Below, piece by piece: positions 23,228-35,139 of a DNA stretch of 64,000 bases; positions within the stretch are counted from its first letter, which is position 1; every line of letters starts with the position of its first letter. Below the pieces are notes generated by a model. It made no database searches. It saw only the letters and a list, made by a program, of their open reading frames with translations, and was not told where the DNA came from. The stretch lies in contig JAQFVV010012545.1 of NCBI GenBank assembly GCA_028023455.1, positions 1,182,001 through 1,246,000 on the forward strand, in the 5' to 3' direction. Position numbers and translations under genes: made by a program. This DNA is from Epiperipatus broadwayi. Lineage: Eukaryota > Onychophora > Udeonychophora > Euonychophora > Peripatidae.

Positions 23228-23757
23228 ATGTATAGCATGATAATGTGATACATTTGTGTACTTATAGTTATGCAGAATTGTTTTACATTCAATGCTAAGT
23301 GAAGTTATATATATATCTTACTTTTTTAATATTATTATTTATGTAAAAGTTCATTTGTTTTTCTTATTTACATTAATAGAAAAAAATATTTTTAAACAAA
23401 TATTCAAGTTCAGAATAATATTTGTTTCATTTGTAATTGTCATTTATAATGTATAGAGTGTATTTCACAAACTATTATGCTTGGTAGAATGCTAAAATTA
23501 CTAGTTATATGCTTATAAGCCATTGCTTTCGGATTTTATTTAGATTGCAAACAAAAAGTTACTGATCAAATTCACTTAAGTCAGTGGATATGTAAGGTGT
23601 GATAATGTGGGACTTAGAAAGAGCTTGCAAAAGAAAAAAAAATGCAGTTGTCATATCAGAAAAATTAATATCTGCATAAAACATACATCTTTATATGTAT
23701 TTATTTATCTAATATTAAGTCTTGAATACCTTGAGAAAAATTTAACTTGATTTAAAT

Positions 23758-23897
23758 TTTCCAAGTACATTCAACTGTTAGTAATAGCTCACAAGTTAGT
23801 TTGTACAATGTTTCAATTGGTGTTATTCTCCTTTCTTCTTCAAGGGTTGCTACCCTGACGAGTGACAGTACTAGCATGAGAATTGAATCTGGATCCT
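23758..23897 (-). mobile_element. SINE copy a (same family as 7.9 kb)
   Basis: On the minus strand: a B-box-like AGATTCAATTCTC, then CATGCTAGTACTGTCACTCG, the GAAGAAGAAAGGAG body and ACAGTTGAATGTACTTGG. It matches the 7937-8240 SINE with substitutions. It is truncated at its 5' end, so the A box is missing. Confidence 0.7.
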
Positions 23898-23914
23898 TAG
23901 ATTCAACTGTTATG

Positions 23915-24028
23915 CAGGGTAGTATATGTCCAATGTTTTGAGTGGTATTATTCTTCTCCCTTCTGCAGATGTTGCTGGCTTGACCAGTGACAGTACTAGC
24001 ATGGGAATTGAACCTGGACCCTGAATGT
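23915..24028 (-). mobile_element. SINE copy b, tandem to copy a
   Basis: On the minus strand GGTTCAATTCCCATGCTAG is followed by CTGGTCAAGCCAGCAACATC and ACATTGGACATATAC. This is a second minus-strand copy next to copy a, shorter at its 3' end. Confidence 0.7.
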
Positions 24029-24262
24029 AAAAGTTTAGGTTTTATTCCCATTCTAGTACTGTCATTAGTCAGGCCCAGAGAGGAGGATATTACCACTCAA
24101 AACGTTGTGCATATACTATGACTAACAGCTGAATGTAATTGGAAAATTTAGATAAGATTTTCTAAAGACATTCAGTAGTTAATATTAGATTATGCAAATA
24201 CTCCAATATACAAACACAACTAAAATACTATTATCATAAACCTTCAGGAAAACAATATATCT
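24029..24262 (+). mobile_element. SINE copy c, inverted against a and b
   Basis: A plus-strand copy with a B-box-like GGTTTTATTCCC, the ACGTTGTGCATATACTA body block and the TCTAAAGACATTCAG tail. It is head-to-head with copy b, so the B-box regions face each other within about 40 bp. Confidence 0.7.
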
Positions 24263-25619
24263 TTATAGTTAATATGTGAATATTAAATTTTTGTTTATTA
24301 TTTTATTTTGATAAAATATGAGTGAAATGTTGGATAATAAGACAGCAGACCCATCACATGAATACAATTTATACTAGTGATTAAAACTTGAGTAAATAAA
24401 AAATTAAAATTTATGACTTCAATAATATTATACACAAGAAAAAAGGTTGTTAATTATTTTGTCTGTCTTTTAAAAAGCTACCAAAATGATGCAGATTTTT
24501 GACTAACTATTCAGCTAAAAGCCCCCCACCCGTTTGAATGATAACAAGTGAGTTTTTTTTTTTAAGTAATTATTTTAAAATAGTCAAAAGTACAAACATA
24601 AATTTTGGTCAGATACATAGTATAATTATTTTGTTTTTTTTATAAATCCTACCATAAGTTTATATAAAGAATGTTATTTTATTTGAATATGATGTGTATA
24701 ATAAAATGTTATTAGTGTGTGATTTTTATAAGATATATTTTATAGAAAATAAAATTATAGGTAATTCTTGTCTCTGATATTTGAAGGCTTATCATAGTTG
24801 ACAAAAAAGATTTATTGAAATCCATACTGAAAAATCTTGTATTTTCAAAGTTTATAATTTATTTATAATATCTAGAAACTTATTTCACATTGAGATTATT
24901 AGAGGGCACTCATACATATTTTCAGTTTTCTACTTAAATAAGTGAAGCATTTGAAATTCATTGCATAATTCCAATTTTAGATTCTTATTAGTAGTACATG
25001 TTAATCATTAAATGTTATCTAAATGGGTTTTTTAATGAAAAAAACAGTACAATATTATAAGAGATGATACTAGATCATGTGATAAACAATAATTGAAGGC
25101 TGGGTTGAGTTATATATATAATTTATTTTTGCACTTTATATATGCAGGGAATGTTTATGTAAATATGAAATACGTAAGTCTGAGGGAAGTGCCTAATTAC
25201 AAGCTTTAACTTTTAATAATATAAATTTTCTAATTGATTATGTTATATGTATATAGTAATTAATATAATATCTAATGTAATTAGTGTAATAATGTTAAAG
25301 TGCTTCTTTGTGCATTCAAAACATGAATATTTTTATTAAATTCTCCATCCTAACTTTGAAGAAGAATATTTGTTGAAGCTGTCAGCTGGATTGGAAAATT
25401 TAACATTTTTTAAACGTATGAAACAAAATAAAAGTTCTGAAGAAGATTGTGTGAAGTCAAAACTGTTAGCTGGATTGGGGAATGTAATTAAAATTTTGGA
25501 TTGTATTTGATATGCAAATAAGTGTTTCAATATTATAATTATTTATGAGAATATAACTGGCGCATAAAAGATAGTGGAAGGAAAAAAATGAATATTTTAT
25601 AGAAATACATATATAATGA
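24263..25619. other. AT-rich non-coding stretch
   Basis: No gene was recognised. 25370-25410 and 25440-25480 share a loose direct repeat (AGCTGGATTGG and similar) inside a minus-strand open frame that looks non-coding. Confidence 0.55.
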
Positions 25620-25735
25620 AATAATATTTTATATAGTGCTATGTTTTATAAACAGTAATAATAATCTGCTATTAAGCTAATGCACATTCGCTTTGAAGAT
25701 TTAAATTATAAGTGAATAGTTTCAATTCCAAATGC
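25620..25735. repeat. Diverged arm of the 13.1 kb foldback family
   Basis: ATTTTATATAGTGCTATG, AAACAGTAATAATA and CTATTAAGCTAATGCACAT appear in the same order as in the left arm at 13148-13210. It is a single arm, with no inverted partner nearby. Confidence 0.55.
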
Positions 25736-26111
25736 AATGTTATAGTTTATCATTTTATTTCAACATAAAGTGCCAGTTTCATGATCCCAAGATTGGAAAT
25801 GGTTTAAGTTCTGGATTTGGAAATTATCATTTTAGGCAGGATCCTAGGATTCCAGGATTGTGTAGTTTTTTTAAAAAATTCTAACCTATTTAGCCAGTTA
25901 CAAATTGTGTTTTTTGCATTGCCATTATAAAGTTTAAAAGAAGTTCATGTTTTCATTAAAAAAAAATTTTTTCAGAAGTATATTCTCTTATTTTTCTCTT
26001 TCACTTTCTTTGCATATCTTCATATAATCATATATATATTTCTTATAACACTTTTTTCATATACACTTCAATGCAAACAAATTTTCTTAAACTTCTTTAT
26101 TTTCCTTACAG

Positions 26112-26138
26112 TTTCGACTGTCCATCAGTCTTCATCAG
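26112..26138 (-). ncRNA. Hammerhead-like core, left arm of the 26 kb hairpin
   Basis: On the minus strand: CTGATGA (26138-26132), one A, GACTG, ATGGA loop, CAGTC, GAAA (26115-26112), C. Helix II is 5 perfect base pairs. The extra A between CTGATGA and helix II is not canonical, and helices I and III cannot be drawn convincingly. It could be an inactive derivative or a coincidence. Confidence 0.3.
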
Positions 26139-26202
26139 AGCTCTAATCTTCTTCACTGCTTTAACTAAAATCTTAGTTAAAGCAATGAAGAAGATTAGAA
26201 CT

Positions 26203-26229
26203 CTGATGAAGACTGCTGGACAGTCGAAA
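26203..26229 (+). ncRNA. Hammerhead-like core, right arm of the 26 kb hairpin
   Basis: The mirror-image copy of the left-arm motif: CTGATGA (26203-26209), A, GACTG, CTGGA loop, CAGTC, GAAA (26226-26229), C. The loop differs from the left arm by one base while the conserved boxes and stem do not. Downstream TGTAAGG offers only a minimal helix III and two helix I pairs. Known hammerheads with very short helix III work as dimers. Confidence 0.3.
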
Positions 26230-26321
26230 CTGTAAGGAAAATAAAGAAGTTTAAGAAAATTTGTTTGCATTGAAGTGTATTTGAAAAAATTGTTATAAGA
26301 AATATATAACTTTTTTTTCAA

Positions 26322-28984
26322 TTAATGATTATACATTTATCACGATTTCAACTCTTTTGTTTGAAAGATAAAATATTTTTTATAATTGTTTGTTTTTATA
26401 TCTAAAATATGCAAAAGCATAAATTTGCAAATGCAAAGTTATATGTTATTTATGATACATGTTAACTTGTAAAGAATATTAAATTTAATTGCAGATATCT
26501 ATATTTAATTGTTTTATTATAGTAATATTTAAATTCTTTGGTTGATGAATAAGGCGTTCACTTAATGTTTGTATATTTTTGATTACAGTTCTATTTCTAC
26601 AATTGAAATTATTATTTTGCATAAAAGATTTTTTTGTTTTTCTATTTACAAATATTCTGGGTGGATATATAAAATTCTCATCTCATCATTCACGCTTTAT
26701 GCTCATGAATAAGGACATTTGAAGATTAAAATATACTAATCTGTTTTATGTTGATATATATTTTATAATTTTTTTTAACTGTTTAATTCAAATTTTAAAA
26801 ATTATCAATGGAAAATTGATACAAAAATACTTCTTTTTATAATGATTTTTCAAACTTACCTTTTTTCTACAATGTAGCTGCTGTCAGCCTTCACCATAAA
26901 GGACTCTTGTTCAAATAATTTTTAGAGATACCCAGAAAATTGACAGTTTAATCATTGTTATTATTTAAATAAGGATCAGTATTGGAACGTATGATCAAGA
27001 TAAGTTTGATTTGTGTTTGGCATTTAATAAATATACGCAATGGACAATTCATTTTTATGAAATGAAATTGATTTTATTTCATTTGAAAAATCATTTTTTT
27101 CGTTCTGGTGTCTTTATATACCTTAGTTACCTTTCATCCATTATATCCCGTTTCATGTGGTGACCACCCTCATAATGTTATATTAATCATTATGGAAGTT
27201 TACAATTTTTTTATTCTGTTTTTTTCTCTATTCGTAATTTAAATAAACCAATAAATTTAAAAATAACGTATGATTTTACCTGTTTAGGTTGATTTGTGCT
27301 AACTTGATCAACTTTAGATAAAATATTATAGTGTTCTTTTTAAAAATACTTTATGGTCAATCTGTCAGTCATAAATAATTTTCCGCGCTTGATCATTTTT
27401 GTATGTAAAAGAAAGTCGTAATCTTTTATAATAGTTTAATTTTCATTTAATAAAAATAGTGGTTCGTTAATTTATTTTCCTCTATTAATACATAATTTGT
27501 TATTCAAATTTTAAGGTTTTAAAATCAAAACTGTAAAGAATTTGCGCTGTCATTTTCCAAAATTAATGCTTTTTGAATATAAATAAAGTTATTTTGTTTT
27601 CATTGTTGATAAAAAATTTAAATAAAGGTTCTAGTTTTGTAAATTTAATTAAATTTAATTCAAAATCTGGTGTTTTTTGAAATGATAATGGATCTTTACA
27701 AATTTACGAAAATCTGAATATAAATTATAATTTATTCATTCTTTATTTATTTTAATAATATAGAAATGTCTTTAACGTGCATTTATAATGATATCTTTAT
27801 ATTAAATAGCTTTTCTTCAATTAGCTATAGTTATTTAATGTATGATGGGATTTATTATGTGAGATGATCAGAGATAAGAATAAAAATAAATTTAATTTGA
27901 TTTACTTTTCGCAAACAATATTTTTGTGCTTATTTATTTTTCAAATAGTAGAATTAATTGTCAGTTTTATATAATCAATTTTTTCGCTCCTTAGTATATA
28001 TATAATCATTAAATTGAATTGAAGATGGACGATGTGGTGGAATATCAATTCTGGTGTTATACTGCATTAAAGAGATATACATTTAAAAAAAAAAACTAAA
28101 AAGATGAATAGGAAATCTATATTTTTTTTATATATACCCATGTGAAGATATATCAAACCAATTAAAATTTTGGAACTTTATTAGTTGGGATATTATTGTC
28201 CAAAATTAGTGAAATGTTTATGAAGCCCTTTACTGATAACCGATTTGAATTGGAAATTAGTAATTACCAATAGGATCTGATGTACATTATGGATAAATAT
28301 AGCTTAAAAAACATTAAATGATTAATCCCAGCAAAGCCTATATCAATCCAACATTTACTGCATATCAAAGCAATCCATTGTAAATTTCACACACAAAAAG
28401 AATATTTATGGTTTAAGTCATCATTTCAAAACTACTGGTTTTTATACATCTTTTGTATAAAAAGTTAATTATTATTGACTAAAAGTATGCCATGTGGTTT
28501 TCTAAGGGTTTATATCTGTCGAAGTTTTTGTCTGATGATTTTTAAAAGAAATCTATAATGGATCCAGACTGCTTTTTATTGGTAATGAAACATAATAATA
28601 GATTTACTATGATTTCAGTAGTATTGACATGAGTTGTCCAAACTATACTTTTCTGCTTTTTCTATATGAGTTGAGAGTGTGTTCGTTCATCAGGATTTGT
28701 TTCTCCTAATATATTTTCGAAAATTTTTTTTGATTCACTTGTACCTTATAACTTTTTCCATCAGAATTTTATGAAATCTATGTTCTATATCTTATAGAAT
28801 TTGGGTGTTATCTTTATATTTTTCTCATTTTTTATTTTTGTCAATTTTGGTATGATCATTATTTTACAAGAACACACCACAAACAAAGATTTTAATTTTT
28901 TCACAGATCAGTATAATCTCATAATTTAGATAATATTTCTGGACAAAATTGTTATCTTTCAAAAATGTTATACAATAATACAGT
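26322..28984. other. AT-rich non-coding stretch
   Basis: No coding potential or repeat family was recognised on either strand. Confidence 0.6.
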
Positions 28985-29470
28985 TGTTTTTTGTCTAATT
29001 TCTATAAATATCAGAAGTTGTTATTAATAGTTATGATAGCAGAAAAAAAAATGTTAATACTTTTCTACAGCATATTTATTGAAAAAAATTTCTAATTCAT
29101 ATATAAATCAATGTTCTCTAATTCATATATTCCATAAAAACAAATTGGTTTGATGATAGCACTATAGTTATTTTGTTTTTTTCTAATAATCTGATTTAAA
29201 TATTATCAAAGTTCTGTGGGTTATTTTACAATGAGAGGAGACAGTCTTATTCATTAACATTTTTAGATTACATGAGATTTTACTCTATGGAAAATGGTTT
29301 AATAATTTTCTAGTTGCTATTTTAATATTATAGCGGTTTATTTCAAATAAATTGTTTTTGATGCAAATGATGGTTCTGTATATATATTTAATAAATATAT
29401 TAAAGGCTATTTCTATTATTTTGTCTAATCTCTGTAAATACCAGAAGTGGCAATTAATAGCAATTGCAAG
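28985..29470. repeat. Diverged local duplication, ~430 bp apart
   Basis: TTTTGTCTAATTTCTATAAATATCAGAAG at 28988-29015 recurs with changes at 29416-29443 (TTTTGTCTAATCTCTGTAAA), and both continue into an ATTAATAG block. Open frames at 29447-29660 are T-rich and not protein-like. Confidence 0.5.
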
Positions 29471-30979
29471 TCAAATGCTTTCCTAAATATATTTGTTGCA
29501 TCTCACTCCCCAATCATAATAGTCCATCAAATATGTTATTCTATCTCAATTCAAATCTTTTTTGGAAATATTTTGTATTTTTGTGCCTACTTCATCAATT
29601 TGGGTTTTTTTTTTTTTTGCATATTCAGTCTATTTTCATTTTTGTTTAAAGTTTTATAGTAATATTACAATGATAATTTTTTGCTGTTGTTTTGTTACTC
29701 TACTTTAATATTCATAGTATTCTTTTTTATTCTATTATTTCATTATTTTAAACATTTACTTTTTTATACTTCTTTCTTTAACTATGTAGATATATATTAT
29801 AATAGTATGGAAAATCTGGGTTAAACATGGGGAAATGGGACAACATCATCCCAACATTGACAAATACAAAATGCATATAGAATGAATATGAGCAGAGAAT
29901 CATCATGAACAAAACTGTAAGGTGCTCTCCAGCATTTATGAAAGAATAATAACCATTGATCATCAATAATCAACAAAAACTGAAAAATTATAAAATCAAC
30001 AGGCAACCTTGTGACTGGATTTAAAGGAGGTACTCTATAAAACAGGATACTTATCTAGCCATAACCTAACTCAGGGCAGAATTTAACAATTATTTGGATG
30101 CACATTCTTAAGTACTAATCTATCACTCATAATAAAAATATGATTCTGGGATACAAAAACATGATCATTATCAGTGCTCTGGCCACATAGTGCTATTAAT
30201 GTACTGGAAACTATAAACTTAATTGCTAATGAAAAACAAAATGTAATGAATAGTCTTTAATGATAATACCTTTGCACCATCCAAAATTATCATCTGAATG
30301 TCCAAATATAAGCATAAATCCCTACATTCATATAACTAATCATTATGCTCTAATTTAGCTCAGGAAGCAAGAATTCTCTGAACTGTTACTGGCCAAGAGA
30401 GGCTTAAACATAACAGCTTATTCTAATTTATTTTAAAATAACTTTACTGGGATTATTTGGAAACAATTTTTCAAACTCAAAGCTGTATTAAAGTCAAGTT
30501 ACACATTCATATAACAGATAGCTGGAGGAATAAAATACATTAACACTATAATAATTTTATAAACAATATTTAATAAACTAACTGAATAATAATAAAAATG
30601 ATATGATAATTAAAATTTATACATTCTTATCAAAAAATACTTTTATAAAAAAAAAGTTAACCAGTTGATTTTTATTCCTTAAATTAGTTAACTTTTGGTT
30701 TCCTTTATTTATTTATTTAAATAACAAAAGTTGGAAAACAGCTTTTTTATAATCAGAGATAAGGACTTTGTAAATTAGCTTAATTAATCATTTGTATATT
30801 TGGGGAGGGGGGTCAAATGAATTTTTTTTAAAAAAATGTATTTCAAAAGAAATGCTAAATGTAATAAAAATTAATTTGCCTAAAATTATTTGTATAATTT
30901 TAGAAGGAAAAATGAATTTAAAAAAAAACATGTTTCACAAGAAAATATTATCTTACTAAAATTGTTCAACTTTATCAAT
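29471..30979. other. AT-rich stretch, no gene recognised
   Basis: 29800-30420 is less AT-rich than its surroundings but no frame stays open in a protein-like way. GGGGAGGGGGG at about 30803-30813 is a short G-rich run. Confidence 0.5.
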
Positions 30980-31650
30980 TATTGTTTGTATAGAAAAATT
31001 TTGTCTCTAAGTAAAAGTATAATGTGCATTGTTAAAAAAAATATCTTGTACCATGGTTTTAATTTTCTTTGGAGTTCTTCTATGCAGTTGTAATTTACAA
31101 TTTTTCTATGTAGGTTTTCTTCTTGATAGCTTCTCCATTCCAGATAATAATAGCTCTCCATTAACATTTATTTCCAGGATAAGACACACTGTTAATTTAT
31201 CTATTTCTGCCATACAATATTTCCAGGTTCACACAGAAAGAATTTATCCATTTTTCTTTCTATTTTTTCCAGATCATCCTAACACATAGAGATACTCATT
31301 CTCCTGGTTAGAGACAAGGTTTTGTTGCAGATTATTTCAGGGTCATTTTTCTTCTCTTTTACATTTTTCTAGTGAGGCAGGTTACTTGGAGGTAGATGAT
31401 GTTTAGCTTTTAGTGAAACTTATGGTTTTTTATTCTAGAAAACATTTTTAAACAGTTGAGCTTCTGCATCTGCTTATTTTAGCATCTGAAATAGGAATGA
31501 TTGCTTTCCTTGACAGCTTGGTTACTATTGTCTTTTTCAGCAGCTAGAACTTCCCCTCTACTATCTTCATCAGCAGCTGGCTTAGAACTGACTGTCCTCT
31601 TCAACAGCTGTGTCAGAAACTGACGTCTTATCAGACATGTCTTCTGATTA
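30980..31650 (-). pseudogene. Degenerate coding remnant, probably retroelement-derived
   Basis: Minus-strand frames in succession look coding. An ATG at about 31640 opens an acidic Ser/Thr/Glu-rich stretch (MSDKTSVSDTAVEEDSQF), continued in another frame (EDSRGEVLAAEKDNSNQA). Further on come KIERKMDKFFLCEP and, at 31167-30979, an open stretch including YLEWRSYQEENLHRKI. Stops and frameshifts separate them. I do not recognise the family; a LINE ORF1 or gag-like protein is possible from the acidic start. Confidence 0.35.
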
Positions 31651-32484
31651 ATACACATCTAATTTTAGAACAAACCTGTGTTCCACCAATCACAATCCTG
31701 TCTCCTATATGAAAAAATTTAATAATAATCAATTAGTTAACATTTGACAAAAAGCAATTCTACAGCTATTTCTCTCCTTCAATGTTAACATTGGAAAATA
31801 TGGCAAAAACTTTAATTAGAATCATAGTTTTTTCTTTTTAATTAAAAAAATTCCTTGCCAAAAGAAAACAAGATAATCAGTTAATTACACTGACTTTCCT
31901 TTTGGAGAGAGATAAAGAATAAAGAAAGAAAAATAACTGATTAATTGAAGTAAAATGTTAACAAAGTGGTAAAAATCATGTTTTCTTTTTTAAAAAAAAT
32001 ATTATTAAAACATCAAATTTATCTGCTTTATCTCTCTTAAATGTTATAATTAAAGATTATTAAATAATTTATTAAAGAGATAATTATTTTCTCTTAATAG
32101 TTTCAAAATGAAAATAAACTGGAAGTTAGATAAAATTTATTGAAGGGAAAGAACAAACTAAGTTATTTATCTGAGTTTACAGCTTTCTCTTTTACAAGTA
32201 TTTATAAATTTTGGTACATTTCAAATATTAAAATTTTATTTAAAATATCTGAAAATTCTCATATCAAGTAACGAAGAAATTATTTAAATAATACTCATTA
32301 TTATTATTATTATAAAGAAACATATGGGAAGATTACATATTATTTTGCCATTGTGATTGTAGAACATTGGGAGTAAAAATAAATGCTGGATTGAAGGGTT
32401 TTTTTTTGCCATTTTCGCTGTTCAAATGTCATTTGATCTTCTGAGCAACAACTACTTAGGTATTTTTGTTTAATGTTGATTGGG
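31651..32484. other. AT-rich non-coding stretch
   Basis: No feature was recognised. A loose inverted match (AACAAGATAATCAGTTAATT against AACTGATTAATT) lies near 31870-31945. Confidence 0.5.
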
Positions 32485-35139
32485 CAGAAAGATAGGTGTG
32501 TCTAACATGTTGATCACAATCGACTGATCGATCACCAAGAAATTTTAAGTCAATCTCGCAAGCATAAATAAAATTTTGTATAGAAAGATTTTATCTTTAA
32601 AAACTAAAATTGTGAACAAATTTTTTGAAAAGCAACCATTGAAATTTTGTTGTTGTTTTTTACTTGAATGTGAAATACAATTTAAAACTAAAATTTTACA
32701 ACTATAAACTACTTTAATCATAATAATTTTTTTTCTTGCATTTTGAATCACAAAATATATGCTATAACCAAAATAGATGTGATAAAATGAAATAACTGAG
32801 TGCCATTAATGGAAATGAGCATAATGTATTTATGATCTTTTGTTAAATTAATAAAATAGTTTTGTGTCAAAAAACGAAATGAATTCTGCCATTTCAATTG
32901 TAGAAACATCTGTTTTTGACATTTTAAATTTTTGGAGAAAAAAGTTTGTAAAAAAAAAAAAAAAAACAATCAAATAATACAAAATTGAAGAAAACAATAG
33001 CTACTTTAGATAAATTTACTATTGTTTCGTTTCTTCAGTCTATTTTGGTCATAGCACTATTTAAAAAAAGTTATTTTTGAATTGCCATTTTAAGTAGGTT
33101 GACTAATGTTGACATTTTGATTTTTTGAAATAACTTTTAAAAAGTTTTTTCAATTGTGAAAGGTGGTTGTGATACTTAAATTGTATTAATATTATATGAG
33201 TATTTTTACTGATAACCCTTATTTTGTGGCAAAAATTAAATTATTTGATTTTTTCCCCATAATGAGTAATAAAAAAGCAAAAACATATCATTTCAATAAT
33301 GATTGGGACGAAGTTTTATTCATCATGTATAAAGAAGTTATTTTGTTCATTGTATAATTTTACAGTAGATTTACTGAAAAGAGGTAATCTAAACAGACAT
33401 TTTACTACTAAGCATTCAAGTTTTGATCAAGATTTTTTTCCAAAATCTGTAAATTTACAACATTCTTTATTCAAAAAAAGTTGTTGTAAATCAACAATAG
33501 TAACAGTGGCGTCTTTCCGAGTGTGTAGAAAACCTTTTACAGATAATGAAATATTCAAAAAAGCTTTTTTGGCCACAGCAGATAGCTTATTTCACAATTT
33601 CAAAAATAAAATAGAGATTGCTGATGCTATCTAAGATATACAACTTTCCAGAAACAAGACAGGTTGAAACCATGATGATGGATTCAAGATCACAACGTAA
33701 ACAGGATTTTGAAAATTGTTTGTGATTTTCACTTCAGTTTGATGAGCCAACTGACAGTTGTGATATATACCACTGTAGTATATTTGTACATTTAATATTT
33801 CCTGATTTGTCTGTAAAGGAAGAATGTTTCAAATTTCTATATTTAAAAGAGCAAACTAGAGAAGGGGCATCTAGAATGTTTTTAAAGCTTTTGTATTATC
33901 TGAAAATCTTCCTCTTAAGAAACATGTTTCCATTATTACAGTTGGTGCTCCTTTTATAATTGGTTGTGAAAATGGATATTTAGCATTTTGTAAAAGAGAT
34001 ATTGATTTTTCTAATTTTATTTCATACCACTGCATATTTCATCATAATCATTATGCAATAAAATGTTGAATCTTCATGATGTTATGAATACAACTATTAA
34101 AATAATCAATTTGATTCACTGGAAAGTACTATGAAGAAGATTGTTTCAGTCATTTTTAGATAGCATTGATGCAGATTATGGTGCCTTAGTTCTCCATAAT
34201 TCATTCAGATGGTTAAGAAAAGCTAATGTTTTAGAAAGATTCCACAAGCTGTTACTTCATATAAAAGATTTTCTGGATTAAAAAAATATCTTTGTTCTAT
34301 TTGATTTCACAATAAGGTATGTCTGCAAAAGTTAGCATTTTTAATGGATTCTACAATTAAATTAAATGAATTAAATGTAGATTAGTAAGGACAAAACAAA
34401 ACAATAACTAATATGATTACCTCCATCAATACATTTAAAATGAAACTGGAAATATGGATTATAAAAAAGATTTGAAACATTTCACAAATTTTAGAGAAAA
34501 AATTGGGTCAAATATAGAAACGTGATTACCAAGAATTTGGAAATATTTTGCAAAACATTCTTCTGCAATTTCAACAAAGATTTCAAGATTTTGAAAAACA
34601 TTTCCTAATCACTTATCTTTCATGTCATTATTCTCTAAAATAAATATAGAAAATCACACTGTACTAATCACAGAAGTATTTAATATGGATGTAGATAGCT
34701 TGGAAATGCAATTAATTGAATTACAAAATTATTGGAATTGCATGATCAATTTGATATATGGAAGTATATTACTATTGAGAATAATCTGTTATTGAAACAT
34801 GCATAGATGCACATCTTACACTTCATTCATGGTTTGCATCCACATGGTTATGTGAATCATCATTTTCTCATATGAACTATATAAAATCTAAATATCATAC
34901 TTGTATGTCTGAAAATCATCACAATGATTGTTTATGCTTGGCCGTTTCTAATTACGAACCACTCAAAAATAGCTAATTATATTCAATGTTAATCATCACA
35001 TTAAATAAATTTGTTTAAAATTTTAACTATGTTTATTTATTTCATTTATAAATTGATTCATTTTGCTGCTTCAATCGATCACCATTTATTTGAAAAATAA
35101 AAAATTGTTCTTAGGTTCTAAAAGATTGGGCAAACCTAG
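32485..35139 (+). mobile_element. Decayed autonomous hAT transposon
   Basis: It contains a full-length but broken hAT transposase (33262-34976). Upstream, 32505-32560 carries ACATGTTGATCACAATCGAC, GATCGATCACCAAG and GTCAATCTCGCAAGC, matching the end of the short element at 22-23 kb. Downstream, 35123-35139 (AAAGATTGGGCAAACCTAG) resembles the inverse of that element's CAGGCATGGCAAACTTT end. Exact borders are uncertain; I found no clean 8 bp duplication. Confidence 0.6.
33262..34976 (+). pseudogene. hAT transposase pseudogene (ZBED5/SCAND3-like)
   Basis: About 570 codons' worth of sequence, full length for this family but cut by many frameshifts and stops. In order: a BED-finger-like region ending LLKRGNLNRHFTTKHSSF; KPFTDNEIFKKAFLATAD; the first catalytic region (QFDEPTDSCDIYH, where families have ALDESTD) with FVHLIFPDLSVKEECF; VGAPFIIGCENGYLAF followed by the YHCIFHHNHYA histidine block; FLDSIDADYGALVLHNSFRW; RKANVLERFHKLL; and the C-terminal dimerisation domain (STWLCESSFSHMNYIKSKY, then CLAVSNYEPLKN). 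The first Cys pair of the BED finger is mutated. The catalytic Asp and the RW block are still readable. It is dead, but may once have mobilised the 22 kb element. Confidence 0.85.

Larger units (their letters stand above)
26033..26308. mobile_element. Near-perfect hairpin, 135 bp arms, 6 nt loop
   Basis: The left arm 26033-26167 and right arm 26174-26308 are reverse complements with about five mismatches in the inner 127 bp. The loop is AAATCT (26168-26173). It encodes no protein; the 71-codon minus frame is a translation of the palindrome. As RNA it would form a very long duplex from either strand. Each arm contains a hammerhead-like core (separate entries). The near-identity of the arms suggests either recent formation or gene conversion. 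Confidence 0.85.

Noticed and set aside
30964-31010. Fragment of the hAT left end (TTGTATAGAAAAATTTTGTCT resembles 32576-32600)
   Set aside because: Only about 20 AT-rich bases match; no neighbouring block of the element is present.
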